From Merdimonas faecigallinarum (lineage in GTDB: Bacteria; Bacillota; Clostridia; Lachnospirales; Lachnospiraceae), in assembly GCA_019119285.1 (NCBI GenBank), contig DWXJ01000094.1, positions 1 to 64,000 on the forward strand: DNA of 64,000 nucleotides, given 5' to 3'. A model generated the notes under the pieces. That model worked only from the letters and a program-made list of their open reading frames with translations. It was not told the DNA's origin and searched no databases. Positions 52,503 to 62,436 of the stretch are shown here, piece by piece (the first letter of the stretch is position 1; each line of letters opens with the position of its first letter). The position numbers and the translations under genes were made by a program.

Positions 52503-53420
52503 ATGAATTGGTTATCAATGACAGTAGGAGCAATATTTCTGATCTGCCTGATCGTCGGCTTTATGCGGGGCGCGGTTAAGATCATCGTATCCCTTGCGGC
52601 AACCGTGGTCACGCTGGTGCTGGTCTGGTTCGCCACCCCGTATGCAGCGGACGCGCTGGCAAAGTATACGCCGCTGGATGATATGATCAAGAGCCAGGTG
52701 GTCACGACCATGGCAAATGCGGCGTCCGCCCAGCTGGGAGGCGAGGATCAGAGCGGAATGGATGCGGACAGTGTGCGCAGGGTGCTGAACGCTGCGGGCG
52801 TGTCAGAAGAGACCCTTGCCCAGTACGGGATCAGTATTGATGATATTGTAAACGGAAATGTGACCAGCAGCGACCTGGCTCAGTTTGGTATCTCCGGCGA
52901 CCTGCTGGACGGCCTTCAGGGTGAGGAAGGAACCGCCATGGAGGATATCATCACCAGCGCGGAGATTCCCAGAGATCTGCAGATCTCTGCGATCGAGGGA
53001 GCCGACCTGCCGGATCTTTTCAAGAGCTTGCTGACGGAAAATAACAACAGCGAGATGTACACCAGACTGGGGGCGACTACATTTGCGGAATATGTGGGCG
53101 ACTTCCTGGCAAAACTGATCTTGAATATCCTGGCGTTTTTAGCAACCTTTATCCTGATCACGATCATCATACGGGCCATCGTATTTGCCCTGGATATCGT
53201 ATCCGATCTGCCGGTGCTGGGAGTGTTAAACCGGCTGGCCGGAGGCGTGATCGGCCTTAGCGGCGCGCTGATCATTGTGTGGACCGCTTTTGTGGTGATC
53301 ACCCTTCTTTATGTGACCAGTTTTGGAAAAGAACTTTATACCATGATAGAAACAGACAACTTTTTGAGTGTTCTGTATCAATACAATCCGATCATGAGTC
53401 TAGCGACCATGTTCCGATAG
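52503..53420 (+). CDS. CvpA-family membrane protein
   Basis: 305 residues. The first 50 residues carry the CvpA start (NWLSMTVGAIFLICLIVGFMRGAVKIIVSLAATVV), a middle soluble stretch of about 100 residues that is longer than in E. coli CvpA, then two or three C-terminal membrane segments. CvpA-type proteins affect envelope homeostasis; exact function is not known. 9 bp after the DUF5711-like gene. Confidence 0.8.
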   Translation: MNWLSMTVGAIFLICLIVGFMRGAVKIIVSLAATVVTLVLVWFATPYAADALAKYTPLDDMIKSQVVTTMANAASAQLGGEDQSGMDADSVRRVLNAAGVSEETLAQYGISIDDIVNGNVTSSDLAQFGISGDLLDGLQGEEGTAMEDIITSAEIPRDLQISAIEGADLPDLFKSLLTENNNSEMYTRLGATTFAEYVGDFLAKLILNILAFLATFILITIIIRAIVFALDIVSDLPVLGVLNRLAGGVIGLSGALIIVWTAFVVITLLYVTSFGKELYTMIETDNFLSVLYQYNPIMSLATMFR

Positions 53421-53461
53421 ACACCTGTAAATGTGAAGACACAGTAAGGAGGAAGAAGAAA

Positions 53462-54658
53462 ATGCCATTACTGAATGAAAACTACCAGAATCTGGAAGAA
53501 AGCTATCTGTTTGCGGAGATCGCAAGACGGGTCAGCAAATATGAAGAAGCCCATCCGGATCAGAAGATCATCCGGCTGGGGATCGGAGACGTGACAAAGC
53601 CCCTGACAAAGAAAGTGATCGAGGCGCTCCACAAAGCGGTGGAGGAGCAGGCGGTTTCCGAAACCTTCCGGGGATACGGGCCGGAGAAAGGATATGATTT
53701 CCTGCGGAACGCCATTTCCGCGTATTATAAGAAAAACGGAGCGGACGTAGATCCGGATACCATCTTCATTTCCGACGGCGCAAAAAGCGATACCGGCAAC
53801 ATCACGGATCTGTTTGGCAAAGACAATGTAGTACTGGTGCCGGACCCGGTTTATCCGGTTTATGTAGACACCAATCTCATGGACGGCCGTAAGATCGTTT
53901 ATATGAACGGTACAGCAGAAAATGATTTCCTGCCCATGCCGGATCCGTCGGTGAAGGCAGACCTGATCTATCTGTGTTCCCCCAATAACCCTACAGGAGC
54001 CTGCTATAGCAAAGAGCAGCTGGAAAAGTGGGTAGCGTATGCAAAAGAAATGCAGGCAGTGATCCTGTTTGACGCGGCTTATGAAGCTTTCGTGTCAGAT
54101 CCGGCGCTTCCCAGAAGTATCTTTGAGATCGAAGGCGCAAAAGAATGTGCCATCGAATTCTGCTCCTTATCCAAAACAGCAGGATTTACCGGAACCAGAT
54201 GTTCTTACACCGTCATTCCCAAAGAACTGGTATTCCCGGCATCTAACGGAGCAGAACTCTCCCTGCATGCCATGTGGAACCGGAGACATTCCACCAAATT
54301 TAACGGGACGCCGTATATCGTGCAGCGTGCGGCGGAGGCAGTCTTCACAGAAGAAGGAATGGCGGAGTGCATGGAAAACATCGAATACTACCGGCAGAAT
54401 GCAAAGATCATTGCCGATGTGCTGAGAAAGAAAAACATTCCTTTTACCGGAGGCGTGAACTCTCCCTATATCTGGTTTGAGTGTCCTAAAGGTATGGAAT
54501 CCTGGGAGTTCTTTGATTATCTTTTGAACCATGCCCAGGTGGTGGGGACGCCGGGAGCCGGATTCGGCGAAAACGGCAAGAATTATTTCCGCCTGACGGC
54601 ATTCGGACAGCACGAGACCACGACGGAGGCCATGCGGCGGTTTGAGGAGTTGTTTTAG
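53462..54658 (+). CDS. dapL: LL-diaminopimelate aminotransferase
   Basis: 398 residues from the ATG at 53462 (AAGGAGGAAG upstream; the open frame runs far upstream but inside the cvpA end). PLP-enzyme features: SDGAKSDTGNI, SPNNPTGACYS, and the Schiff-base region SLSKTAGFTGTRC with its Lys. DapL makes LL-diaminopimelate directly for lysine and peptidoglycan. Followed by a terminator. Confidence 0.95.
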   Translation: MPLLNENYQNLEESYLFAEIARRVSKYEEAHPDQKIIRLGIGDVTKPLTKKVIEALHKAVEEQAVSETFRGYGPEKGYDFLRNAISAYYKKNGADVDPDTIFISDGAKSDTGNITDLFGKDNVVLVPDPVYPVYVDTNLMDGRKIVYMNGTAENDFLPMPDPSVKADLIYLCSPNNPTGACYSKEQLEKWVAYAKEMQAVILFDAAYEAFVSDPALPRSIFEIEGAKECAIEFCSLSKTAGFTGTRCSYTVIPKELVFPASNGAELSLHAMWNRRHSTKFNGTPYIVQRAAEAVFTEEGMAECMENIEYYRQNAKIIADVLRKKNIPFTGGVNSPYIWFECPKGMESWEFFDYLLNHAQVVGTPGAGFGENGKNYFRLTAFGQHETTTEAMRRFEELF

Positions 54659-54694
54659 ACAGGACGGTTATCAGAAAAAACAGACAGGAACCAT

Positions 54695-54728
54695 GAAAGA
54701 GACATCCGATGAAGGGTGTCTTTTTTCT
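54695..54728 (+). terminator. Terminator after dapL
   Basis: GACATCC pairs with GGGTGTC (one G-T) and runs into TTTTTTC. Confidence 0.7.
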
Positions 54729-54879
54729 TGTCAAAAAGAGGACGCCTTAACACGTTCTTAACGAAACCTTTTAAAAAGTATGGTAGAAGCAGAAGGGCCT
54801 GATCCGTAAAATATGGATGTATGATTTGTTGCGACCTGTTGAAAATGAGAGAAGACGACACTAAGGGAGGAGAAATACT

Positions 54880-56025
54880 GTGTCAGAGATTGTATTAAGA
54901 AATGTATGCAAAGAGTATGAAAAAGGTAACTTTGCAGTGAAAGATTTTAGTCTGGACATTCACGACCAGGAATTCATTATTTTTGTCGGCCCTTCCGGAT
55001 GCGGAAAATCGACGACTCTTCGAATGATCGCCGGATTGGAGGATATCAGCGACGGAGAACTGTGGATCGACGATCAGTTATGTAATTATTTCGATCCAAA
55101 AGACAGAGGGCTGTCCATGGTATTCCAGAATTATGCGTTATATCCCAATATGACGGTGTATGGAAATCTGGCGTTCGCCTTGAAAGTTCGAAAAGCTTCC
55201 AAGAGTGAGATTGATGAGAAAGTGCATAAAGTTGCAAGAATTCTTGAGATTGAGCATCTGCTGGACAGAAAGCCGGCAGCTCTGTCCGGCGGACAAAAAC
55301 AAAGAGTTGCGATCGGAAGCGCCATTATCCGCAGGCCCAAGGCATTTTTGATGGACGAGCCGCTTTCCAATCTGGATGCCAAGCTTCGTGCACAGATGCG
55401 GATCGAACTTGCAAAATTACATAAAGAACTTGAGACTACGATCATTTATGTAACCCATGATCAGACAGAGGCTATGACGCTGGGAACCAGGATTGTAGTA
55501 ATGAAAGATGGTGTGGTACAGCAGGTGGAAACGCCGGTAGAACTGTACAATCATCCGGTAAATTTATTTGTGGCAGGATTTATCGGTTCTCCGTCCATGA
55601 ATTTCTTCCAGGCTCATGTCACAGAGGAAAATGGCAGGATGGTCGTTTTTATCGGAAATCCGAAAGATGGAAAGAAAATTTACCTGGAAGGAAGAAGAAG
55701 CGAGCTTGCCAGACTCAGAGCCATGGACCAGGATGTGACTCTGGGGATCCGGCCGGAAGATATCCATGAGTATGCGGATGCCGCAGAACTTGGCATCGAA
55801 AAAGCCACCGTTGGAATGAGCGTAACGGTTACGGCAAGAGAAATGTTGGGAGCGGAAGTATTCCTTTATTTTGACGAGCAGAAGAAAACCCATGCGGTAC
55901 GCCTTCATCCGAAGAACCAGACGATGACCGGAGAAAAGATCGATCTTTATTTTGATCCAAAGAAAATCCATCTGTTTGATCAAAATACCGAAGAAAGCAT
56001 ATTTTACAGAGAGGAGACGGTGTAA
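54880..56025 (+). CDS. ugpC: ABC importer ATPase (UgpC/MsmK type)
   Basis: 381 residues, GTG start at 54880 (GGGAGGAG upstream). Walker A GPSGCGKSTT, Q loop, signature LSGGQKQRVAIGS, Walker B AFLMDEPLSNLD, and the C-terminal MalK/UgpC-type regulatory OB domain. In line with two permeases, a binding protein and a glycerophosphodiesterase, the likely cargo is glycerol 3-phosphate or glycerophosphodiesters. Its stop overlaps the permease start by one base. Confidence 0.88.
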   Translation: MSEIVLRNVCKEYEKGNFAVKDFSLDIHDQEFIIFVGPSGCGKSTTLRMIAGLEDISDGELWIDDQLCNYFDPKDRGLSMVFQNYALYPNMTVYGNLAFALKVRKASKSEIDEKVHKVARILEIEHLLDRKPAALSGGQKQRVAIGSAIIRRPKAFLMDEPLSNLDAKLRAQMRIELAKLHKELETTIIYVTHDQTEAMTLGTRIVVMKDGVVQQVETPVELYNHPVNLFVAGFIGSPSMNFFQAHVTEENGRMVVFIGNPKDGKKIYLEGRRSELARLRAMDQDVTLGIRPEDIHEYADAAELGIEKATVGMSVTVTAREMLGAEVFLYFDEQKKTHAVRLHPKNQTMTGEKIDLYFDPKKIHLFDQNTEESIFYREETV

Positions 56026-56894
56026 TGAACGCAGTGAAAAAAAGTAAATGGAATGCATCCCCATACTTTTATCTAGTGCCATGTATGCTGGTATTTGCAG
56101 TTTTCCTTTTTTATCCCTTTTTTAAAACTATATTTCTGAGTCTGTTTCTGACAGACAAGATGGGACAGGCAAAAGTATTTGTAGGAATGCAGAACTATAT
56201 TGATCTGTTGACGAGCGAATCTTTCCGCAACAGTCTGAAAGTGACCCTGATCTTTGTAGTGATCGTTGTGGTTGGCGGAATGCTTTTGGGCCTGATCGCC
56301 GCAGTGCTTTGTAATAAAGCGTTTCCAGGGATCCGCTTTTTCAGTACCTCTTATGCACTGCCAATGGCAATTGCCTCCAGTTCTGCAGCTATGATTTTTG
56401 AGATCATGCTGCATCCTACAGTAGGTATCGTCAATAAGATGCTGGGGCTGGATATTAACTGGCTGAACAATCCGGATACGGCGTTGTATTGCGTAGCGAT
56501 CCTGACGGCCTGGCTGAACAGTGGAATTAACTTTCTGTATTTTTCAGCCGGACTTGGAAATATTGACGAAACCATCTATGAGAGAGCGTCTGTGGACGGA
56601 GCGGGAAGTATTCAGAAATTTTTCAGTCTGACCCTGCCGGGGCTTTCGCCGATCATGTTTTATACACTGGTCGTAAACATTATCCAGGCGTTCCAGTCTT
56701 TCGGACAGATCAAGATCCTGACAGAAGGAGGACCGGATGAGGCGACGAATGTTATCGTGTACTCGATCTACCGTGACGCCTTTTTCAACTATCGGTTCGG
56801 AAGCGCGGCAGCTCAGTCCGTGATCCTGTTTATTATCGTTATGTTGATTACTCTTGTGATGTTCCGTATTGAGAAGAAAGGAGTAAGTTATTAA
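56025..56894 (+). CDS. ugpA: ABC sugar/glycerol-3-phosphate permease, UgpA-like
   Basis: 289 residues, six membrane segments; first near 17-40 (FYLVPCMLVFAVFLFYPFF). The EAA loop is YERASVDGAGSIQKFFSLTLPGLSP. Together with the next gene it makes the CUT1-type channel. One-base overlap on both sides. Confidence 0.88.
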   Translation: MNAVKKSKWNASPYFYLVPCMLVFAVFLFYPFFKTIFLSLFLTDKMGQAKVFVGMQNYIDLLTSESFRNSLKVTLIFVVIVVVGGMLLGLIAAVLCNKAFPGIRFFSTSYALPMAIASSSAAMIFEIMLHPTVGIVNKMLGLDINWLNNPDTALYCVAILTAWLNSGINFLYFSAGLGNIDETIYERASVDGAGSIQKFFSLTLPGLSPIMFYTLVVNIIQAFQSFGQIKILTEGGPDEATNVIVYSIYRDAFFNYRFGSAAAQSVILFIIVMLITLVMFRIEKKGVSY

Positions 56895-57811
56895 TGAGCC
56901 AGACAGATACCATGGCTGCAGGCAGCCAGAGAATCATCAGCAGAGAAGAACTTCTGCAATTAAAGAAAGAGATGAATGCCAGGGCGCTTACCAGAAGAAG
57001 GGTGAGGACAGGAACCCTCCTTGTTGCCAATATTATTATGGCGGTTGTGATCCTGCTTCCACTGTTATATGCGATCAGTATCGCATTCATGCCTTCGGGA
57101 GAACTGTTTACTACAGATCTGAACCTGTTCCCGAAAAATCCGACGATCCAGAATTTTGTAGATGCATTTACAAATGTACCGCTGCTTAAATTTATCTTGA
57201 ACTCATTTATTATGGCGGGATGCATCACAATCGGGCAGATCATCACCTGTTCTCTTGCGGCATTTGCGTTTTCTTTCCTGGAATTTAAGGGAAAAGGGCT
57301 TCTTTTCATGGTGGTAATGGCTACGATGATGGTTCCGGGAGAAGCGACTATCATTTCCAACTATCTGACAGTTGGAAATCTGGGAATGCTGGATACTTAT
57401 CCGGTATTGATCATACCATACCTGACGTCAGCAATGGGAATCTTCCTGTTCCGTCAGTTTTATATGACATTTCCGATATCCTTATATGAATCAGCAAAGC
57501 TGGATGGATGCGGAAACTTAAGATTCATCGTGAAAATCCTGATTCCGCTGACAAAATCGGCGATCGGAGCCATGGCAGTATACACCTTTATCAATGCATG
57601 GAATATGTATATGTGGCCTCTGCTCGTTACAGGATCCAATGACATGAGAACCGTTCAGATCGGTATCAGTATGCTGAACAGTGTGGATTCTCAGTCCATC
57701 ACGATGATGATCGCAGGTGTGGTAATGATTATCATCCCGTCAATATCAATCTTTATTGTGGGACAGAAACAGTTGATCCGGGGTATGTTCTCCGGTGCGG
57801 TAAAAGGTTAA
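56894..57811 (+). CDS. ugpE: ABC sugar/glycerol-3-phosphate permease, UgpE-like
   Basis: 305 residues with six membrane segments; EAA loop YESAKLDGCGNLRFIVKILIPLTKS. Usually the second CUT1 permease. Extended, hydrophilic N-terminus of about 40 residues. Overlaps the previous gene by one base and is 27 bp from the binding protein gene. Confidence 0.88.
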   Translation: MSQTDTMAAGSQRIISREELLQLKKEMNARALTRRRVRTGTLLVANIIMAVVILLPLLYAISIAFMPSGELFTTDLNLFPKNPTIQNFVDAFTNVPLLKFILNSFIMAGCITIGQIITCSLAAFAFSFLEFKGKGLLFMVVMATMMVPGEATIISNYLTVGNLGMLDTYPVLIIPYLTSAMGIFLFRQFYMTFPISLYESAKLDGCGNLRFIVKILIPLTKSAIGAMAVYTFINAWNMYMWPLLVTGSNDMRTVQIGISMLNSVDSQSITMMIAGVVMIIIPSISIFIVGQKQLIRGMFSGAVKG

Positions 57812-57838
57812 AGTTTATTCAGGAAAAAGGAGAAAAAC

Positions 57839-59230
57839 ATGAAGAAAAGAATTGTTTCGGTATTATTGACAACAGCACTGACCGCCAGTCTGCTTGCAGG
57901 CTGCGGCGGAAAAAGCCTTGAGGACCAGAGCGGTGCTCAGGAGGGAGGAGACGCTGCAGCTGCAGAAGCTGTGGAGATGGCTGCCGCAGAAGACGTGGAC
58001 GGTACAGAGATTACTTTCTGGCACTCCATGGGAGGAGTAAACGGCGAGGCGATCGATGAACTGGTAAGCCGTTTCAATGAAGAAAATGAATATGGGATCA
58101 CGGTTGTATCAGAATTCCAGGGTGAATATGACGATGCGCTGAATAAATTAAAGAGCGCACAGATCGGCAATATGGGTGCAGATCTGGTACAGGTATATGA
58201 GATCGGGACCAGATTTATGATCGATTCCGGCTGGATCGTTCCCATGCAGCAGATGATTGACGAGGACGGTTATGATCTGTCTCAGATCGAGCCGAACCTT
58301 GCGGCATATTATACCATTGATGATCAGCTTTACTCCATGCCGTTTAATTCTTCTACACCGCTGATGTACTATAATAAAGATATGTTTGACAAAGCGGGTA
58401 TTACAGAGGTTCCCACCAGCCTGGAAGGGATCGAGGCCATTGGAGACCAGCTGTTAAATGAAGGCGGAGCCGGAGAAGTTATGTCTCTGTCTATCTACGG
58501 ATGGTTCTTTGAACAGTTCCTTGGAAAGCAGGGTCTGGATTATGCAAATAACGGAAACGGAAGAGAAGAGGCTGCAACAGCAGTAGCTTTTGACGAGAAT
58601 GGCGGAGCAAAGAATATTCTGGATGCGTGGAAGTCTCTGAACGATAAAGGATATGCGCCGATCGTAGGTAAGGGCGGAGATGCCGGACTGGCAGATTTCT
58701 CCTCTGGAAAATCAGCGATCACACTTGGATCTACCGCTTCTCTGAAGCAGATCCTTCAGGATGTAAATGGAAAATTTGAAGTGGGAACTGCATATTTCCC
58801 GTCTGTGAAAGATAGTGACGAGGGCGGCGTTTCCATTGGAGGAGCTTCTCTGTGGGCATTAAACAATCAGGATCCTAAGAAATTGAGAGCAACCTGGGAA
58901 TTTGTAAAATTCCTGGTATCTCCGGAATCACAGGCATACTGGAACGCTCAGACCGGATACTTCCCGGTAACGGTAGCGGCTCAGGAAGAGCAGGTATTTA
59001 AAGATAATATCGCACAGTATCCACAGTTCCAGACTGCTATCGATCAGCTGCATGATTCTTCACCGGAATATGTGGGCGCGCTTCTGAGTGTATTTTCTGA
59101 GGCAAGAGCAACGGTAGAATCCGAGATCGAGAGTATGCTTAACGGAAACGAGACTTCAGATGAGGCAGTTGCTAATATGGCAGAAACTATTAACAGTTCT
59201 ATCGAAGAATACAGTCTGGTAAATGAATAA
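57839..59230 (+). CDS. ugpB: Extracellular solute-binding lipoprotein, UgpB-like
   Basis: 463 residues with lipobox SLLAGC, Cys at about 22. The ligand-binding core matches UgpB: EITFWHSMGGVNGEAIDELVSRFNEEN, MGADLVQVYEIGTRFM, and YSMPFNSSTPLMYYNKDMF. Most consistent with glycerol 3-phosphate or a glycerophosphodiester rather than a sugar. It is the most specific evidence for the cargo of this importer. Confidence 0.85.
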   Translation: MKKRIVSVLLTTALTASLLAGCGGKSLEDQSGAQEGGDAAAAEAVEMAAAEDVDGTEITFWHSMGGVNGEAIDELVSRFNEENEYGITVVSEFQGEYDDALNKLKSAQIGNMGADLVQVYEIGTRFMIDSGWIVPMQQMIDEDGYDLSQIEPNLAAYYTIDDQLYSMPFNSSTPLMYYNKDMFDKAGITEVPTSLEGIEAIGDQLLNEGGAGEVMSLSIYGWFFEQFLGKQGLDYANNGNGREEAATAVAFDENGGAKNILDAWKSLNDKGYAPIVGKGGDAGLADFSSGKSAITLGSTASLKQILQDVNGKFEVGTAYFPSVKDSDEGGVSIGGASLWALNNQDPKKLRATWEFVKFLVSPESQAYWNAQTGYFPVTVAAQEEQVFKDNIAQYPQFQTAIDQLHDSSPEYVGALLSVFSEARATVESEIESMLNGNETSDEAVANMAETINSSIEEYSLVNE

Positions 59231-59269
59231 AAGATATTGTAGGATATCTTTAGACATAAGAATAAAATC

Positions 59270-59306
59270 GGGGGAGCCGCCGCAATAAAATGTGGCGGCA
59301 CTCTTT
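59270..59306 (+). terminator. Weak stem-loop between ugpB and the phosphodiesterase gene
   Basis: GAGCCGCCGC pairs imperfectly with GTGGCGGCACTC and ends in TTTGC. May attenuate rather than stop the operon. Confidence 0.4.
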
Positions 59307-59340
59307 GCATAATAGGGAATCAGGAGGAAAAGGAAACACG

Positions 59341-60081
59341 ATGACGAAAGTATTTGCGCACAGGGGCGCCAGCGGTTATGTGCCGGAGAATACACTTCCT
59401 GCTTTTGCACTGGCAGAAGAGCAGGGGGCTGACGGTGTGGAACTGGACGTGCAGCTGACCCGGGACGGACAGGTGGTTGTGATCCATGATGAAAAGATCG
59501 ATCGTACTTCGGATGGAGAAGGGTTTGTCAGAGATTATACGTTAGAAGAGTTGAAAGCATTTTCCTTTCATGCACAGATGGAGGAGTACCGGGGGGTAAA
59601 GATCCCGACGCTGGAAGAAGTGCTTAAGACTCTGAAACCGGGAAAGATGCAGGTGAATATTGAATTGAAAACCGGGATTTTCTGGTATCCGGAGATTGAG
59701 AAAAAGACGATCGATATTGTCCGCCGGATGGGAATGGAGAACCGGGTGATCTATTCTTCTTTTAATCATTATAGTATACAGGAGATTCTAAAGTTAAATC
59801 CACTGGCAGAGACGGCCTATCTGTTCAGCGATGTGATACTTCATATGGAAGATTACGGGAAGAAGACCGGGGTACAGGGACTGCATCCGGCGGTTTATCA
59901 TCTGTATATGCCGGAACTTCTTGAGGATTACAAAAAAAGCGGGTTAAAGATCCGGGTATGGACGGTAAACTGGAAAGAAGATATGAAGAAATTTATAGAA
60001 AATGATCTGGAAGCTGTGATCACCAATTATCCGGACCTGGCGCTGGAAGTCAGAAAGCAGGTGGAAGATGTCCGGAGATAA
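59341..60081 (+). CDS. ugpQ: Glycerophosphodiester phosphodiesterase, UgpQ-like
   Basis: 246 residues from the ATG at 59341 (AGGAGGAAAAGG upstream). GDPD barrel motifs: HRGASGYVPENTLPAF, GVELDVQLTRDG, VIHDEKIDRTSDGEG, and NIELKT. No signal peptide, so it cleaves imported glycerophosphodiesters to glycerol 3-phosphate inside. Ends within the HAD gene (14-bp overlap). Confidence 0.92.
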   Translation: MTKVFAHRGASGYVPENTLPAFALAEEQGADGVELDVQLTRDGQVVVIHDEKIDRTSDGEGFVRDYTLEELKAFSFHAQMEEYRGVKIPTLEEVLKTLKPGKMQVNIELKTGIFWYPEIEKKTIDIVRRMGMENRVIYSSFNHYSIQEILKLNPLAETAYLFSDVILHMEDYGKKTGVQGLHPAVYHLYMPELLEDYKKSGLKIRVWTVNWKEDMKKFIENDLEAVITNYPDLALEVRKQVEDVRR

Positions 60082-60895
60082 AAGACTGATGAAAAAGCGG
60101 CTGTTTCTTCTGGATATTGACGGAACCGTATGTATCGGGCAGCGGCTGATCGGAGGCACCAGAAGATTTCTGGAAGCCATTCGGGATCTGGGGGGACAGT
60201 TTGTATTTATAACCAATAATTCCACCCGCAGTATTGATGATTATATCCTTTCTTTTCAGAAACTGGGGATTATGACAGATCATACGAATTTTATTACGGC
60301 CTCTTTTGCAACTGTGCAATATCTGAAGAAACATTATGATGGAAAATTAATCTATGTATTGGGCACAAAGTCGTTTCTCCGCGAGTTGAAGAAAAACCAT
60401 ATCCGCGTAACGATAGACTGCATGGATCCGGACATTGCCTGTGTTCTGGTGTCTTATGATAATCAGCTGAACTATGAAAAACTGGAAGATACCTGCAGGA
60501 TCTTAAGTACGCGGGAAGTGGATTATCTGGCTACCAATCAGGATTATGTCTGTCCGATAGAGTTCGGATATGTACCGGACTGCGGAGCAATCTGTGAAAT
60601 GATTGGACATGCGGTGAAAAAAGCGCCAAAATACATGGGTAAACCGGGAACGGCTATGGTGGAGTATGCGTTAAAGCTGAATCATTTCTCGCGGGAAGAG
60701 ACATTGATCGTAGGAGACCGTTTGTATACGGATATTCTGTGCGGGCATAAATCCGGTGTTGATACGGCTCTGGTGCTGACCGGAGAGGCTACCAGGGAAG
60801 AGGGGGAAGCCTGCGAGTATGGCCCGGATTATATTTTTTCATCCGTGGAGGAACTGTACCAGGAATGGAGCGGGGAAATGCCAGAAACTCTTTGA
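60068..60895 (+). CDS. HAD family IIA phosphatase (NagD/AraL-like)
   Basis: About 275 residues from ATG 60068 or 268 from ATG 60089. HAD motifs: nucleophile LLDIDGTVCIG, motif II FITNNST, motif IV GDRLYTDI. In this operon it could dephosphorylate glycerol 3-phosphate or related products released by UgpQ. Coupled to ugpQ by overlap. Confidence 0.88.
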   Translation: MSGDKRLMKKRLFLLDIDGTVCIGQRLIGGTRRFLEAIRDLGGQFVFITNNSTRSIDDYILSFQKLGIMTDHTNFITASFATVQYLKKHYDGKLIYVLGTKSFLRELKKNHIRVTIDCMDPDIACVLVSYDNQLNYEKLEDTCRILSTREVDYLATNQDYVCPIEFGYVPDCGAICEMIGHAVKKAPKYMGKPGTAMVEYALKLNHFSREETLIVGDRLYTDILCGHKSGVDTALVLTGEATREEGEACEYGPDYIFSSVEELYQEWSGEMPETL

Positions 60896-61074
60896 AAAAG
60901 ATAGCTGTTATAATTTGTTATCAGATATCCAAATGTCTTTAGACAAATTGACAAGAATATGCATATAAAAAAGAGAAAAATTGTGTAAAAAAGGGAGGGA
61001 TGGGAGGACTCAGACAAGACAGGTTGAAATATAAAGTGTTGACAAGAGGACATGGAAAGCGGACATCTTACCAT

Positions 61075-61102
61075 TTGGCAGTAAATAGACAGATGCTATA
61101 AT
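61075..61102 (+). promoter_or_regulatory. Promoter of the orphan binding protein gene
   Basis: TTGGCA (61075-61080), 16-bp spacer, TATAAT (61097-61102) with TG at 61094-61095 (extended -10). Confidence 0.65.
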
Positions 61103-61165
61103 CGGACTATGCATAAACGGTATGAATAATTATTCTACAAGTTTTCAGTGAATGGAGGAACAATT

Positions 61166-62332
61166 ATGAAAATGAAAAGAGTTCTCGCATGTCTTTTGGC
61201 AGCAGCGATGGGCGCATCTCTTGCAGCGTGCGGCAGCAGCGGCAGTGATGAAGGCAGCAGTGGCGGAAGTACAGAGCTCACCAGTTCTGACGAGCCGTTA
61301 ACAGTAGCGATCTGGGACAGCAACCAGGAGCCTGGACTTCGTGAGATCATGGATGACTTTACGGAAGAAACAGGAATTGAAGTAGATATCCAGATCACAC
61401 CATGGAGTGATTACTGGACCATGCTGGAAGCAGCGACTACAGGAGGGTCCATGCCAGATGTCTTCTGGATGCATTCCGACCAGATCGGGACATATGCAGA
61501 GTATGATGACATTTTGCTGAACCTGTCCGACCTGATTGAAGAAAGCGATAAGATCGACCTGTCAAAATATCCGGAAGCTTTGGTAAGCACATATCAGAAT
61601 GATAACGGAGACCAGCTGGCTATTCCGAAGGATGTGGATACCTGTGCAGTATGGTACAACAAGACAATGTTTGATGAAGCCGGCATTCCATATCCGGAAG
61701 CAGGATGGACCTGGGATGATTTCCGAGAGACAGCAAAGAAGCTGACAAAAGCAGATGGAAGCCAGTATGGAACAGCGATCAAACCGGGATCTTATCAGGA
61801 ATCCTGGTACAGCACCATCTATGCATATGGCGGAGAGGTGTTAAGCGAGGATAAGACAAAATCTGGTTTTGATGATCCGAAAACCATTGAGGGAATGCAG
61901 GTGATCGAAGGAATTATCCAGGATGGATCCATGCCGGATTACAGCGTAGTATCAGAAAATGAAACAACAGCGTTGATGGAAAACGGAACAGTTGCTATGA
62001 CATTCCAGGGATCCTGGTCTTTGGCAGAACTTGCCGGAAACGAGTATGTACAGCAGAACTGTGATGTAGCTCCGCTTCCAGAAGGACCGGAAGGAACAAA
62101 ATCTATTTATAACGGTCTTGGATGGGCAGCTTCTAATCCGCAGTTCAATCTGCAGGTATACCTGGATATGATGGAAGATGCACAGCCGTATCCAAGCTCT
62201 AAGAATACGCAGGTTTGGTTCCAGATGATGCAGGATAAAATGGTAGATGCGTTCAGCGGAGAGAAATCGATGGAAGAGGTTTGCAAAGATATTGCCGTAG
62301 AAATGAATAATTTCCTTGCGGAAGAACAGTAG
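61166..62332 (+). CDS. Extracellular sugar-type solute-binding lipoprotein, orphan
   Basis: 388 residues from the ATG at 61166 (GGAGG upstream). Lipobox SLAAC with Cys22, an acidic-Ser linker, and a family 1 solute-binding fold (AIWDSNQEPGLREIMDDFTEETGI, IPKDVDTCAVWYNKTMFDEAGI). No permease or ATPase follows; the next gene on this strand is the racemase. It may serve the importer at 54.9-57.8 kb or a distant channel, and the cargo is unknown (probably carbohydrate). Confidence 0.85.
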   Translation: MKMKRVLACLLAAAMGASLAACGSSGSDEGSSGGSTELTSSDEPLTVAIWDSNQEPGLREIMDDFTEETGIEVDIQITPWSDYWTMLEAATTGGSMPDVFWMHSDQIGTYAEYDDILLNLSDLIEESDKIDLSKYPEALVSTYQNDNGDQLAIPKDVDTCAVWYNKTMFDEAGIPYPEAGWTWDDFRETAKKLTKADGSQYGTAIKPGSYQESWYSTIYAYGGEVLSEDKTKSGFDDPKTIEGMQVIEGIIQDGSMPDYSVVSENETTALMENGTVAMTFQGSWSLAELAGNEYVQQNCDVAPLPEGPEGTKSIYNGLGWAASNPQFNLQVYLDMMEDAQPYPSSKNTQVWFQMMQDKMVDAFSGEKSMEEVCKDIAVEMNNFLAEEQ

Positions 62333-62340
62333 GAAATGAA

Positions 62341-62419
62341 GGGGCTATCGGGAAATAGATAGTCCCACACAGGGGCAGGTGTGGGATTATCTATTTCCCG
62401 ACAGCCCCATCTTTTTTTG
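62341..62419. terminator. Long bidirectional terminator
   Basis: GGGGCT-A-TCGGGAAATAGATA pairs with TATCTATTTCCCGA-C-AGCCCC (with an inner CCCACAC/GTGTGGG), ending TTTTTTT. It serves both the binding protein gene and the convergent regulator gene. Confidence 0.85.
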
Positions 62420-62436
62420 ACAATGTTCTGAAGAAA

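Noticed and set aside
61050..61065. cre (CcpA) site upstream of the orphan binding protein
   Set aside because: TGGAAAGCGGACA has the CG one base out of register with the consensus.
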